This document shows positions 1 through 9,087 of a stretch of DNA of 64,000 bases, piece after piece. The stretch spans positions 1,302,001 through 1,366,000 of the forward strand of contig CAWAHD010000002.1 in the NCBI GenBank assembly GCA_963781785.1. Reading direction: 5' to 3'. Below the pieces are notes generated by a model. The model was not told the DNA's origin. It worked only from the letters and a program-made list of their open reading frames with translations, and did no database searches. The translations under genes and the position numbers were made by a program. Every line of letters starts with the position of its first letter. The first letter of the stretch is position 1. This stretch comes from CAWAHD01 sp963781785. Its GTDB lineage: Bacteria > Planctomycetota > Planctomycetia > Isosphaerales > Isosphaeraceae.

Positions 1-45
1 TCGCGTGCAGGATTGCCGAAAGCTTTCAAGGGTGACGGAGCGAGT

Positions 46-585
46 TTACTCCCGCGCCGACTTGGCCGGACGAGTTTGGGCCAGCGTCTTCTCGATGCGA
101 TCCAACGAATCCTGTGCCCTGTCGAGACGGCCGTCTGTGGTCCGGGAATCTTTCTGAAGCCCAGCCAGGGAATCCGCGAGCTGTTGATCCCGTGCCTTGA
201 AATCCGCCTTGAACTCGGCGAAGTTCGCCTCCAATGCAACGACCGCCTCTTCCGTGCGCGAGGCCCGCTGGTCCACACGGTAGGCGAACGTCAGAATTCC
301 GAGCGTGCACGCGACGAGCGACGTCCCGATCTTGATGACCCACCCAAGACTGTTGTTGGTGGTGGCGACTTCTTTCCGCAGCTCGGAAACTTCCGTGCGC
401 AGCGCCTGGATCGCGTCGGTGAGACGGCGATTCGTCTCTCGGACTTCGTCCGCGAGTTCCGCGACGGTCAAGGACACCGTAAGACCCTCGAATCTTGGGT
501 TGGTAGATCGAGCCCGGTCATCATCGTTTCTGCTCGGCGGTTCTTCGGTTTTGGCATTCTGTCGAATCGGGCCGCGTTGTGTCAC
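46..585 (-). CDS. Hypothetical coiled-coil protein with one membrane segment
   Basis: A 179-residue protein of no recognised family. Residues about 40-75 are heptad-like and rich in Glu, Leu, Arg and Thr, as in a coiled coil. Residues about 82-102 form one hydrophobic segment, and residues 105-170 form a second charged helical stretch. This is a bitopic topology with coiled coils on both sides of the membrane, suggesting an oligomeric scaffold; that role is inference. The start is the first ATG of the frame; a later start is possible because the first 35 residues are low-complexity and polar. The overlapping + strand frame is a shadow, since only the minus frame gives a coherent coiled coil plus membrane pattern. 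Confidence 0.6.
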   Translation of the reverse strand: MTQRGPIRQNAKTEEPPSRNDDDRARSTNPRFEGLTVSLTVAELADEVRETNRRLTDAIQALRTEVSELRKEVATTNNSLGWVIKIGTSLVACTLGILTFAYRVDQRASRTEEAVVALEANFAEFKADFKARDQQLADSLAGLQKDSRTTDGRLDRAQDSLDRIEKTLAQTRPAKSARE

Positions 586-800
586 TCTCTTGATAAAGTA
601 TCGTCCGTCTTCGCCTCGCCTTCAAGTCGAAAGCTGGCATCGAGTCGACGATCACGGCGCTTGATCGAAGGCCGTTAGCGGGGGAACGGAATCGGGAACC
701 GAGAGCCCGGAATGGTCTGAAATCGACAATCGAAAATGACTCCGTCGCGCACACAACGAGCCTCAGCAAAAAAACACCTCGTTGCCCAACCCCTTACGCA

Positions 801-1136
801 AGTTGGAGTTCCGATAGGGTTTGGAATAATCGGAAAAACGTGGGCTCATTTCCTAACCTTTGACATGTGTTGGAGTTCCGATAGGGTTTGGAGTAATCGA
901 TATATCCGGACGAAAATCGGGCGCCTTGCCGCATCTCATTACAGGAATTGGCGTTGTGAATTTCGACGGAATAATCGGAACTCAGGGGCGAAAATGGGGG
1001 TGTCGGCACATGTCCTTACCGGGATTGGCCTTGTGAATGGGTTTGGAATAATCGGAACTCGATGGTGAAGGCGCACTGATGTACTATCTCGTTAGAGGAC
1101 TTCGGGTTGCGGAAGGGTTTGGAATGATCGGAACGG
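801..1136 (+). repeat. Degenerate direct-repeat array, 5 units, core GGAATAATCGGA
   Basis: Five copies of a conserved block ending in TTTGGAATAATCGGA start at 820, 887, 965, 1042 and 1118, so spacing is 67, 78, 77 and 76 bp. Upstream of each core a further 15-20 bases are partly conserved (TTGGAGTTCCGATAGG in copies 1 and 2, TTGG-C-TTGTGAAT in copies 3 and 4). The intervening DNA is also weakly alike: GACGAAAATCGGGCG and GGCGAAAATGGGGG follow copies 2 and 3. The rest of the 586-1258 gap shows no gene. The array lies 3' of the AAA ATPase gene. It could be iterons, regulator sites or a decayed CRISPR-like array; no leader or cas gene is visible. A related array occurs at 54183-54416. Confidence 0.75.
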
Positions 1137-1258
1137 ACCATCGAACCCGCGAATCCGACGAATCGCACTCGATTGGGATGATCATGTCGGTCGATCAATC
1201 GAGAATAAACGGAGAATTGGCGTGAGCGATTGAACGCACTGACGGAGCTCAAGTCCGC

Positions 1259-2824
1259 TCAAACGTCACGGAAGCACTGCGCGAGGTCGTCGTCTTCATC
1301 GGGCGGCTCCGAGTATGTGAACGTGATTCCGCACCCATTGCTGGTGCGATTGAATTCGGCGGTGATTCCATGCTGACGGAGCAGCGGCAAGACGCGGCGT
1401 AGCTCTCTGGAAAACTGGCGCGTGTCCTTGGGCCAGCGGGCCGAGGTGGCGGTGCGTCTCTTGCGGGCCGCGGCAGGGCTCAGGTGCTTGGCGATCGCGT
1501 TGTCCTTCCCGTCCACGAAATAAGTGAGCTCGCGGAGGAGCGCCTCAGGTCCGCCCCAGAACTTGACCAATCGGGGGCCCATCTCGAACAGGGCCACTGC
1601 CACGGGCGAGTCATCCAGTGCCGAGCCGGTCGCTTGCTGGCGATTGGCACTGTACGCCGACGTGAACGTGTCGGCGGCCCATCCCAAGCCCCGGCCGACC
1701 GCTTCGCCCCATTTGGCGTAGTCGGCCATGCGGGGCAATTCCGGAAGACTCACCGACGGCAGCTCGCGCAGGCCGCCCGCCACCGCGTCGTACACGCTGG
1801 CCAGGATCCGCGGGTAGTCCGCATGGAAAGCCTTCCAGAATTCGTCCTCGGCGCGGCGGCAGGCGGGCGCAATCGGCGGCAGATGAATGAAGATACAGCG
1901 GTCGATCAGGTCGCCGCGGACAATGAATTCTTCGATTCCATTCAAGATCATCGGCCGCTGGTGCACATTGATCACGCTCAGCTCATCATTGGAGAACAGC
2001 TTGCGATCGGCGTAGCCTGCTCCGGAGACCAGCCGGCAGAAACTGTCTGATAAATCGTTGCTTATCGAGCTGATATTGTCGTACGCCAGCAGCCAGCCGT
2101 TGACGGCGGTGACCATCAGGTCGCGGGTGGATCTGGGCTCGGCCAGAAGCGGGCAGGCTTGCGGGTCGACCAGGAGCCGGAGGATCCTGGCCAACGTGCT
2201 CTTGGCTGACCCTTGTTCGCCGTAGAGCACGAGGATCGGGTAGGGGCCGACCGGGCGGAGTGCGGCGGTGAGCCAGGCAATCAGCAGTCGGAAATCGGCG
2301 TCGCTGAGATTCACGTAGGGTCGAAGCAGGTCGAGCGATCCGCCGGTCTGGGGCGTGGGCAGAGGCAGGAGGCCGTCCGGGCGCCAGAAGTGGATTCCGG
2401 GCTTTTCGACCAGGCCCCAGCCTTCGCGCCCGATCCGGACCGCCTGCCCGGACGGGTCGCCCAGGTCGACACAGTAAAAAGGGTCGGCGCCGTCAAGTTG
2501 GCCGACGCGAATCGAGACCGACGGCATGCCGCCGTCGAACCGCGCCCGGGCCTTGAGGAAGCCAATGACGCGACGAACCGCCCATTCGGACGGGGGCTGG
2601 CCACAGGTCGCAAAGTAAGCATCGGTCAGCCAGTCCTGCAACCCCGCGGACGTCTTGAGCCCGTAGGTCGTCTGCCGGTCGCCGACCTTGACCCGGGCAT
2701 GGAGGCGGCCGTCGGGCGAGCGATGCACCCGCGCAGTCGAGGCGAGCCGCAACAGGACATCGATTGGTGTCTCCGGCCCCGCCTTGGCGACGACGATTTC
2801 CCTGAGTTGTTCCTGGTTGAGCAT
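1259..2824 (-). CDS. AAA ATPase of phage/plasmid primase-helicase type
   Basis: A 521-residue ATPase. Walker A is GEQGSAKST at residues 202-210. It is followed by a Walker B-like LLAYDN and a sensor-like region (MILNGIEEF, then an Arg shortly after), the order seen in D5/SF3-like helicases of phages and mobile elements. Residues 1-190 have no domain I can name. I recall similar proteins annotated only as ATP-binding protein in planctomycetes. The start codon is the first ATG of the frame; no strong ribosome site was needed to choose it. Its 3' end is 120 bp from the repeat array at 801-1136, which would fit a replication or mobility locus, but that link is inference. No integrase is present nearby. 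Confidence 0.75.
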   Translation of the reverse strand: MLNQEQLREIVVAKAGPETPIDVLLRLASTARVHRSPDGRLHARVKVGDRQTTYGLKTSAGLQDWLTDAYFATCGQPPSEWAVRRVIGFLKARARFDGGMPSVSIRVGQLDGADPFYCVDLGDPSGQAVRIGREGWGLVEKPGIHFWRPDGLLPLPTPQTGGSLDLLRPYVNLSDADFRLLIAWLTAALRPVGPYPILVLYGEQGSAKSTLARILRLLVDPQACPLLAEPRSTRDLMVTAVNGWLLAYDNISSISNDLSDSFCRLVSGAGYADRKLFSNDELSVINVHQRPMILNGIEEFIVRGDLIDRCIFIHLPPIAPACRRAEDEFWKAFHADYPRILASVYDAVAGGLRELPSVSLPELPRMADYAKWGEAVGRGLGWAADTFTSAYSANRQQATGSALDDSPVAVALFEMGPRLVKFWGGPEALLRELTYFVDGKDNAIAKHLSPAAARKRRTATSARWPKDTRQFSRELRRVLPLLRQHGITAEFNRTSNGCGITFTYSEPPDEDDDLAQCFRDV

Positions 2825-3125
2825 CGTTGTTAGCCCTTTGTTGTTAGTGTGTTGTGTCGATCAAATCGGGCTTCGGGCAGTACCAGCGCGACCCGGTTCG
2901 GGCTCGAAGTCCAGGCTAGCCGTCGGTGCGAGACCTGTCGGTGCGCTCCAACCAAACTGAGCTTCGTGAGGAGATCATCGGCTCGCCAGAGCGCGAACAT
3001 TAGTTTTATTTAGCCTACTCTGGCTTTTTTAATTAATGTCGCGTGGCTGGCGTGGGCGGGGACTGATGAAAGAAGGACCTGTGTCACGTTCCCTCGCTCA
3101 GGTGGTTGGTACTGGTGATCATTCT

Positions 3126-3266
3126 TGGGTGCCACTGGTCGTACCCGACCAGTGCTTTTGGCGGGAGGACCGGCGACCTCCGATCCGCGCCCGAGGGCGA
3201 TGCCTGGCCCTTCTATGTTCGTCGCAGGTAATGAAGACACTGGTCGGGTACGACCAGTGGCACCCA
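3126..3266. repeat. 29-bp perfect inverted repeats, MITE-like
   Basis: The 29 bases at 3126-3154 recur exactly, inverted, at 3238-3266, enclosing 83 bp. Each arm is itself nearly palindromic around CACTGGTCG and CGACCAGTG. The structure resembles a miniature inverted-repeat element or a REP pair. No target-site duplication was identified and the enclosed DNA encodes nothing. Confidence 0.8.
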
Positions 3267-3594
3267 GAAATGGACGGGTGCCACACCACGCGGCACTGTG
3301 AAATCGCAACTGCTTGCCTCTGCCTCGATTAAAGCGAATTCAACGGCATTGCCCCTAACCCTCCCTTCGCAAGGGGGGAAAAGGGCGCAACGAAATCCGG
3401 GGGAACTGCGCGGCTTGCGAACGACCAACTTTTCATCTGCCCAGCCCGGGCGACTGGCGATCGCGCGATTCCAGTGCGCCGATCTTTCGCCCGACGTCAT
3501 TCCTGCAAGGTCCGCCGCGCTCGATCGCCACGCGTCACGCTTGACTGGTCTGCCGTCCGCCACTCGTGGCGGCGCGGAACGCTTCGCCGCATTG

Positions 3595-3668
3595 ATTCAT
3601 CCTTCATCCTTCATCCTTCATCCTTCATCCTTCATCCTTCATCCTTCATCCTTCATCCTTCATCCTTT
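3595..3668. repeat. Heptamer tandem repeat (TTCATCC)n
   Basis: About ten uninterrupted copies of TTCATCC. The same heptamer in the other orientation (GGATGAA) occurs in short runs at 46818-46853 and 54023-54036, each close to the end of a gene, so it is a recurrent element of this genome rather than a single slippage event. Confidence 0.9.
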
Positions 3669-3781
3669 CTTTGTGGCCCTTCCCGATTGGCGTCATGGTT
3701 GCAGCGAAGGTCGAGGAGTATGATGTGTCGAGCAGGCGATGACCGCCGGCGCGAACGACCCCGACCGAAAGCAGCCTCGAT

Positions 3782-6700
3782 ATGGCAAAGCCCTCCCCGA
3801 ATCCTGACCCGAGCCAGATTCGCCAAGGCATGACCATCAGCGGCGTGTTCATCCCGGAAGCCATGGAAGTGCTCGCGGTCATCCCACTGGGGTACTCCCT
3901 GAAAATCATCGGCCGGGGCACGAAGACCGGCCAGAGCTACGACCCGGTCTTGAGCCCCGAGCAAATCGCCCAGCTCAAGGTCACCGGCGAATCCGAGCCG
4001 TTCGACGGCTCTGCCCACCACTTCCGCATCGGCGTGGAGGCCCACCGGCTCGGGCTCGCGTATGAGTACGACCCCTATTTCTCGCTCTCGATCGCTCGCG
4101 TCGACCCGCTGCCTCACCAGCTCGAGGCGGTCTACGGTTATTTCCTCAAGCTCCCTCGCATCCGCTTCCTCCTGGCTGACGACCCCGGCGCGGGTAAGAC
4201 CATCATGGCCGGGCTGCTGCTCAAGGAGCTGAAGGCGCGCGGGCTCGTCCAGCGCACCCTGATCGTCACGCCGGCCAATCTCTCCTTCCAATGGCAACGG
4301 GAGATGAAGGACAAATTCCGGGAGAACTTCGAGGTCATCCGCAGTGACGTCCTTCGGGCCAACTATGGGCAGAACCCCTGGCAGGACCGCGACCAGGTCG
4401 TCACGTCCATCTCGTGGGTATCCAAGATCGAGGACGCCCGCGACAGCCTGCTCCGCTCTCGCTGGGACCTCGTCATCGTCGACGAGGCCCACAAGATGAG
4501 CGCCTACGCCGGCGACAAGAAGACCCTCGCTTACCAACTCGGCGAGAAACTCTCTGAAATGACCGACCATTTCCTCTTGATGACGGCGACGCCCCACAAA
4601 GGCGATCCCGAGAACTTCTGCCTCTTCCTGTCCCTGCTCGATAAAGACGTCTACGGCAACATCAACAGCCTTCAAGAAGCGATGAGGCGGAACAAAGCGC
4701 CGTTCTACTTGCGCAGGACCAAGGAAGCCCTCGTCACGTTCCCCGACCCAGACACGGGCGTTAGCCACAAGCTCTTCACCAAGCGGGTGGTGAAGACCGT
4801 CGGGTTCGAGCTGGACGGCGACGAATACGCCTTCTACGACGACCTCACGCACTACGTCGAAGACCAGTCGATCCAGGCCTCGGCCGAAGAGAGCGCACGC
4901 GGTCGAGCCATCGGTTTCACGATGGCCATGCTCCAGCGCCGGATGGCCTCGACAATCTACGCGGTCAGGCGAACCCTGGAACGGATGCGGGACCGGCGCG
5001 AGAAGATCCTGGCGGACCCCGAAGCCTACCGCAAGCAGCAAATCGAGCAGCGGGTCCCCGACGACTTCGACGAGCTTCCCGAGGACGAGCAGCAGGAGAT
5101 CATCGCCCGGCTCGAGGACGTGGTCGCATCGGTCGACCCGGCCGCCCTCCGGAGCGAGATCGCCAGCCTGACCAAGCTGATCGACCAGGCCCGTATCCTC
5201 GAAAAGCGCGAGATCGAGTCGAAACTGACCAAGCTCAAGAGCGTTCTCGAGGATCAGGGCTTCCTCTCCGACCCGGCGAAAAAGCTCCTGCTCTTCACCG
5301 AGCACAAGGACTCGCTCGATTTCCTGGTGGGCGACGGCAAGGATGGCCGCCCCTACGGCAAGCTCAGGGCGTGGGGACTCACCGTCGCCCAGATCCACGG
5401 CGGCATGAAGATCGGCGATCGCGACACCCCGGGAACCCGCATCCACGCCGAGCGCAACTTCCGCGAAACGGCCCAGGTGCTCGTCGCCACCGAGGCCGCC
5501 GGTGAAGGCATCAACCTTCAATTCTGCTCGCAGATGATCAATTACGACATCCCGTGGAACCCGGTGCGGCTCGAACAGAGAGTCGGCCGCATCCACCGCT
5601 ACGGCCAGGAGCACGACTGCATCATCTTCAACTTCGTGGCCAAGAACACCCGCGAAGGCCGGGTCCTCGATAAGCTTCTGGACCGGCTCTGGGAAATTCG
5701 CAAGGACCTCGGAACCGACCAGGTCTTCGACGTCGTCGGCGAGATCTTCCCCGCGAACCTCCTCGAAAAACTCTTCCGAGACCTCTATGCCCGGCGCACC
5801 AACGAGCACGCCATCACCGACCGGATCGTGCGGGAGACCGACCCCACCCGGTTCCGGGAAATCACACAGTCGGCGCTCGAAGGGCTTGCGAAAAAAGAGC
5901 TCAACCTCTCGGCGATCATCGGCAAGACCGTCGAGGCCAGGGAAGGCCGCCTCGTGCCCGAGGCCGTCAAGGACTTCTTCGTCGTGGCCGCCCCGGAGGC
6001 CGGCATTCACCCCCAGGAGATCGGCAAGGGCAGCCACACCTTCCGCGTTGGGAAAATCCCCGCCACGCTGATCCAGCGCGGCAATGCGCTCGAGCACCGG
6101 TTCGGCAAGCTCGGCCGGGAATACGGGCGCATCGTCTTCGACAAGGAGTTCCTCAAGAAAGACCCACTGCTCGAATGGGTGACTCCCGGACACCCCCTCT
6201 TCGAGGTGGTCCGCGACGATGTGCTCGACCGCGTCCACGACCACCTGAAGCGCGGGGCGATTTTCTACGATATCCAGAGAAAGATACCCAGCATTCTGGA
6301 CGTCTTCGCGGCCTCGATCAAAGACGGACGCGGACGGACGCTTCACCGCCGGCTCTTTGTGGTCGAGACGGACGCGACGAGTCAAATGACTCTCAGGCAG
6401 CCGACTGTGTTCCACGACATCAATCCGGCACCGAAGGATACCAAGCCAGCTTCGGCAGAGGCCCTTCCGCAGCCAGACCGGGTCCGGGTCGAGCAATTTC
6501 TTTTCCAGGAAGCCCTCAGCCCCTGGATCACCGCGCAGGCCGGGCAGCGAGCCAGCGAAATCGAGAAAGTCGCGCGGCACGTCGAAATCAGCCTGAACGC
6601 GCTGATCGACCGCGCCCAGATCCAGTACGCCGAATACGAGAGCCGCCGGCTTGAAGGCAAGACAGTGCAAGGGCTCGATGGATTGATTTCCCAGGCCGAG

Positions 6701-7246
6701 CACCACCTCGACGAGCTGAATAGTCGTCTCGAATCGCGCCGCAAGGAGCTTGACCAGGAGCGGCACTGCACGATCGGCGACATCGCCCACATCGGCCGGG
6801 CGATGGTCCTGCCCCACCCCGAACGGCAGACGGCGCAGATCGCACCGATGGTGCGCGACGAGGAGATCGAGAGGCTCGCGGTCAAGATCGCCACCGAGCA
6901 CGAGCAGGCGCGTGGCTTTGTCGTCGAGAGCGTCGAGTCCGACAATCGCGGGTTCGATCTGATCTCGCGGAAGTCCCATCCCGAAGACGCGAAAACGTTC
7001 GTCGAGGTCCGGTTCATCGAGGTGAAAGGGCGGGCCGGCGTCGGGGAGATCTTCCTGAGCGCCAACGAGTACAAGGCCGCCGAGCGGCTGAAGGGCGATT
7101 TCTGGCTTTACGCCGTCTACAATTGCAATTCCGTGCCCGAGCTGCACACGGTCCAGGACCCGGCCCGGCTCGACTGGCAGCCGGTGACGAAGGTCGAGCA
7201 ATACAAGGTCAAGCCCAGCGCCGTGCGAGGTCAAGCCGCGTCATGA
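3782..7246 (+). CDS. SNF2-family helicase with C-terminal DUF3883 domain
   Basis: A 1154-residue superfamily 2 ATPase, predicted to translocate on double-stranded DNA in a defence cassette. Motif I is DDPGAGKT at residues 133-140, motif II is DEAH at 234-237, and motif III is the TATP within LLMTATPHKG. The C-terminal RecA domain carries EAAGEGINLQ and motif VI VGRIHRYGQ. Residues about 1035-1130 (FIEVKGRAG, then FLSANEYKAA and WLYAVYN) match DUF3883, a restriction-endonuclease-like fold often fused to such helicases. The ATG is preceded by a purine-rich stretch (GAAAGCAGCC). The stop overlaps the next gene as ATGA, so the two are translationally coupled. The long antisense frame across this gene is a codon-bias shadow. 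Confidence 0.93.
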   Translation: MAKPSPNPDPSQIRQGMTISGVFIPEAMEVLAVIPLGYSLKIIGRGTKTGQSYDPVLSPEQIAQLKVTGESEPFDGSAHHFRIGVEAHRLGLAYEYDPYFSLSIARVDPLPHQLEAVYGYFLKLPRIRFLLADDPGAGKTIMAGLLLKELKARGLVQRTLIVTPANLSFQWQREMKDKFRENFEVIRSDVLRANYGQNPWQDRDQVVTSISWVSKIEDARDSLLRSRWDLVIVDEAHKMSAYAGDKKTLAYQLGEKLSEMTDHFLLMTATPHKGDPENFCLFLSLLDKDVYGNINSLQEAMRRNKAPFYLRRTKEALVTFPDPDTGVSHKLFTKRVVKTVGFELDGDEYAFYDDLTHYVEDQSIQASAEESARGRAIGFTMAMLQRRMASTIYAVRRTLERMRDRREKILADPEAYRKQQIEQRVPDDFDELPEDEQQEIIARLEDVVASVDPAALRSEIASLTKLIDQARILEKREIESKLTKLKSVLEDQGFLSDPAKKLLLFTEHKDSLDFLVGDGKDGRPYGKLRAWGLTVAQIHGGMKIGDRDTPGTRIHAERNFRETAQVLVATEAAGEGINLQFCSQMINYDIPWNPVRLEQRVGRIHRYGQEHDCIIFNFVAKNTREGRVLDKLLDRLWEIRKDLGTDQVFDVVGEIFPANLLEKLFRDLYARRTNEHAITDRIVRETDPTRFREITQSALEGLAKKELNLSAIIGKTVEAREGRLVPEAVKDFFVVAAPEAGIHPQEIGKGSHTFRVGKIPATLIQRGNALEHRFGKLGREYGRIVFDKEFLKKDPLLEWVTPGHPLFEVVRDDVLDRVHDHLKRGAIFYDIQRKIPSILDVFAASIKDGRGRTLHRRLFVVETDATSQMTLRQPTVFHDINPAPKDTKPASAEALPQPDRVRVEQFLFQEALSPWITAQAGQRASEIEKVARHVEISLNALIDRAQIQYAEYESRRLEGKTVQGLDGLISQAEHHLDELNSRLESRRKELDQERHCTIGDIAHIGRAMVLPHPERQTAQIAPMVRDEEIERLAVKIATEHEQARGFVVESVESDNRGFDLISRKSHPEDAKTFVEVRFIEVKGRAGVGEIFLSANEYKAAERLKGDFWLYAVYNCNSVPELHTVQDPARLDWQPVTKVEQYKVKPSAVRGQAAS

Positions 7247-8927
7247 TCGAGCTCGCGCGACTGAACGAAATCCTCGCCGCGGGCGAGGCCCTCGACCGGG
7301 AATTCAAATCCGACCAGCGGCGCGAGTTCGCCGACCGGGAGCTGTTCGAGGAGATCGTCGCCCTCGCAAATACGAAGGGCGGTACTCTGCTCATCGGCGT
7401 CGAGGACGACGCGACGGTCACCGGTGCGCGTGCGCGGCATGGCCACTCGACCAACCCGCTTCGGCTCCAATCGGCGATTTTCAATAATACCGTGCCCAGC
7501 ATCAATACTCGCGTGAGCGTCGTCCGTCACCCGGCCGGCCAGGTCATCGCCATCGAGGCAGACCGATACCCAGAACCCTGCGCGACGGCCTCCGGAAAGT
7601 CACTTCGCCGTGTCATCGGTTCCGACGGCAAGCCGGCTACCGCTCCGTTTTATCCGCGCGATCAACAATCGTTCCGAATCGACTTGGGGCTGCTGGATTT
7701 TTCCGCTCAGCCTTTGGAGCAGGTGTCGTTCGAGGATCTCGACCCCCTCCAGTTCGTGCGCCGTCGCCGCACGATCCAACGGCTCGGCGGAGACAAGGCC
7801 GCCCTGAACGCCGATGACCGCGAAATGGCCAAGGCCCTCAAGCTCGTGAAAACCTCCGGGAAAAAGCTCATACCGACCGTTGCCGGCCTCCTGCTTCTCG
7901 GAAAGCCGGAACCTCTCACGGAGCTGATCCCTACCCACACGCTTCACTTTCAGGTATTGGGTCCCGCGGGAAACGTCGAGGTGAACCAGACGCTCTGCGC
8001 ACCCTCCTGGAGATGATCGAACAGGTCGAAGAACGGTTCCAGGTACGCAACAAGGAAAGCGAGGTTCAGGTCGGGCTGTTCCGGCTGCCGGTGCCGGATT
8101 ATTCCGTGGAGGGTTTTCGGGAGGCGGTCAACAACTCGCTTCTGCATCGCGACTACACGCGAATGGATCACGTGTATGTTCAATGGCATCCGGATCACAT
8201 ACTGATCACCAATCCCGGCGGATTCCCCGAGGGCGTCACGCTCGACAATCTCCTTGTCCACGAGCCGAAACCACGCAACATCCGGCTGGCCGAGGCATTC
8301 AAGCGGATCGGCTTGATTGAGCAAACCGGCCGCGGGATCGACAAGATCTTCCTCGGCCAGCTTCGCTACGGCCGGCCTGTCCCCGATTACACGCGCAGCG
8401 ACGACCACAACGTGCGCGTGCTGCTTCGAGGCGGCGAGGGTTCCCTTCAGTTCGCGGCCTTCGTCTACGAGGAAGACCGACAGGGCAGGACGCTGACACT
8501 CGACGAGCTGATTGTCCTCAGCGCCCTGTTCTTTGAACGGCGAATCGACTCAACCGCCGCAGGCCGCCTGACCCAGAAGGGGACCGGGGAAGCCCGGTCG
8601 CTCCTGGAGCGGTTGCAGGAACGAGGCTTGGTCGAAGCGCGCGGCGAGAAACGCGGGAGGGTCTACCACCTTTCGGCCACACTTTACCGTCGGATGAACC
8701 TGCCCGAAAGCTACGTGCGAGCCCACGGGATCGATGCGATTCGCCGCGAAGAAATGGTGTTACAGTATGTCAGGTCGCACGGACGGATCGTCCGCGACCA
8801 GGCCGCTGAGCTTTGTGGACTCTCGAACGATCAGGCCGGCCGACTGCTGCGGAAACTTGTGAGCAAAGGGAGGCTCTATCGGCAGGGCACACCTCCCCGC
8901 TGGACGCATTATGTGCTTGCAGAGTAA
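7243..8927 (+). CDS. AlbA_2/HATPase (Schlafen-like) protein, split by a frameshift near 7985
   Basis: Two consecutive frames together make one about 560-residue protein. The first (7243-8016) holds an AlbA_2 domain: EFKSDQRREF, then ALANTKGGTLLIGVEDD. The second (8013-8927) holds the HATPase_c_4 region (FREAVNNSLLHRDY, NPGGFPEG, EQTGRGIDKI) and two winged-helix segments at its C terminus. The second frame reads sensibly upstream of its own ATG (PDALRTLLEMIEQ), which indicates a single-base loss near 7985 rather than two ancestral genes. However, the frames overlap as ATGA at 8013-8016, so they could still be coupled subunits. The gene starts inside the helicase stop codon. Proteins of this kind are common beside restriction and toxin genes; the likely role is nucleic-acid-dependent regulation or sensing. 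Confidence 0.85.
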
Positions 8928-8939
8928 GGGGAAACGATT

Positions 8940-9001
8940 TCTATCGGCGGTCTATCGGCGATTCTATCGGCGATTCTGTTCTTCTATCGGCCCGCCGATA
9001 G
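8940..9001. promoter_or_regulatory. Direct repeats TCTATCGGCG upstream of methylase
   Basis: Copies of TCTATCGGCG start at 8940, 8951 and 8963. A fourth, TCTATCGG, starts at 8983 and forms the palindrome CTATCGG-CCCG-CCGATAG at 8984-9001. The block ends 86 bp before the methylase start, where an operator or promoter would be expected. Binding by a regulator, possibly the winged-helix protein just upstream, is inference. Confidence 0.55.
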
Positions 9002-9087
9002 GTCGCTTGATGAAACCATCGCGAATCGCCTAGTTTCGCCCTGGGGCCACTGATTCTCGTCACGACCCATACCCTTGTTGAGAAACG

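Larger units (their letters stand above)
2825..3781. other. Repeat-rich intergenic region, no gene seen
   Basis: Nearly 1 kb without a credible gene between the ATPase and the helicase. It holds 29-bp inverted repeats (3126-3266), a palindrome around TTCGCAAGGGG near 3366 whose relative lies near 46911, and a heptamer tract (3595-3668). The promoter of the ATPase gene should lie near 2830-2950, but no clear -35/-10 pair was recognised. Confidence 0.6.

Noticed and set aside
3653..7234. 1193-residue open frame antisense to the SNF2 helicase
   Set aside because: It is fully open only because GC-rich codon bias removes stops from the opposite strand. Its composition is acidic and repetitive, and the sense gene has all helicase motifs.
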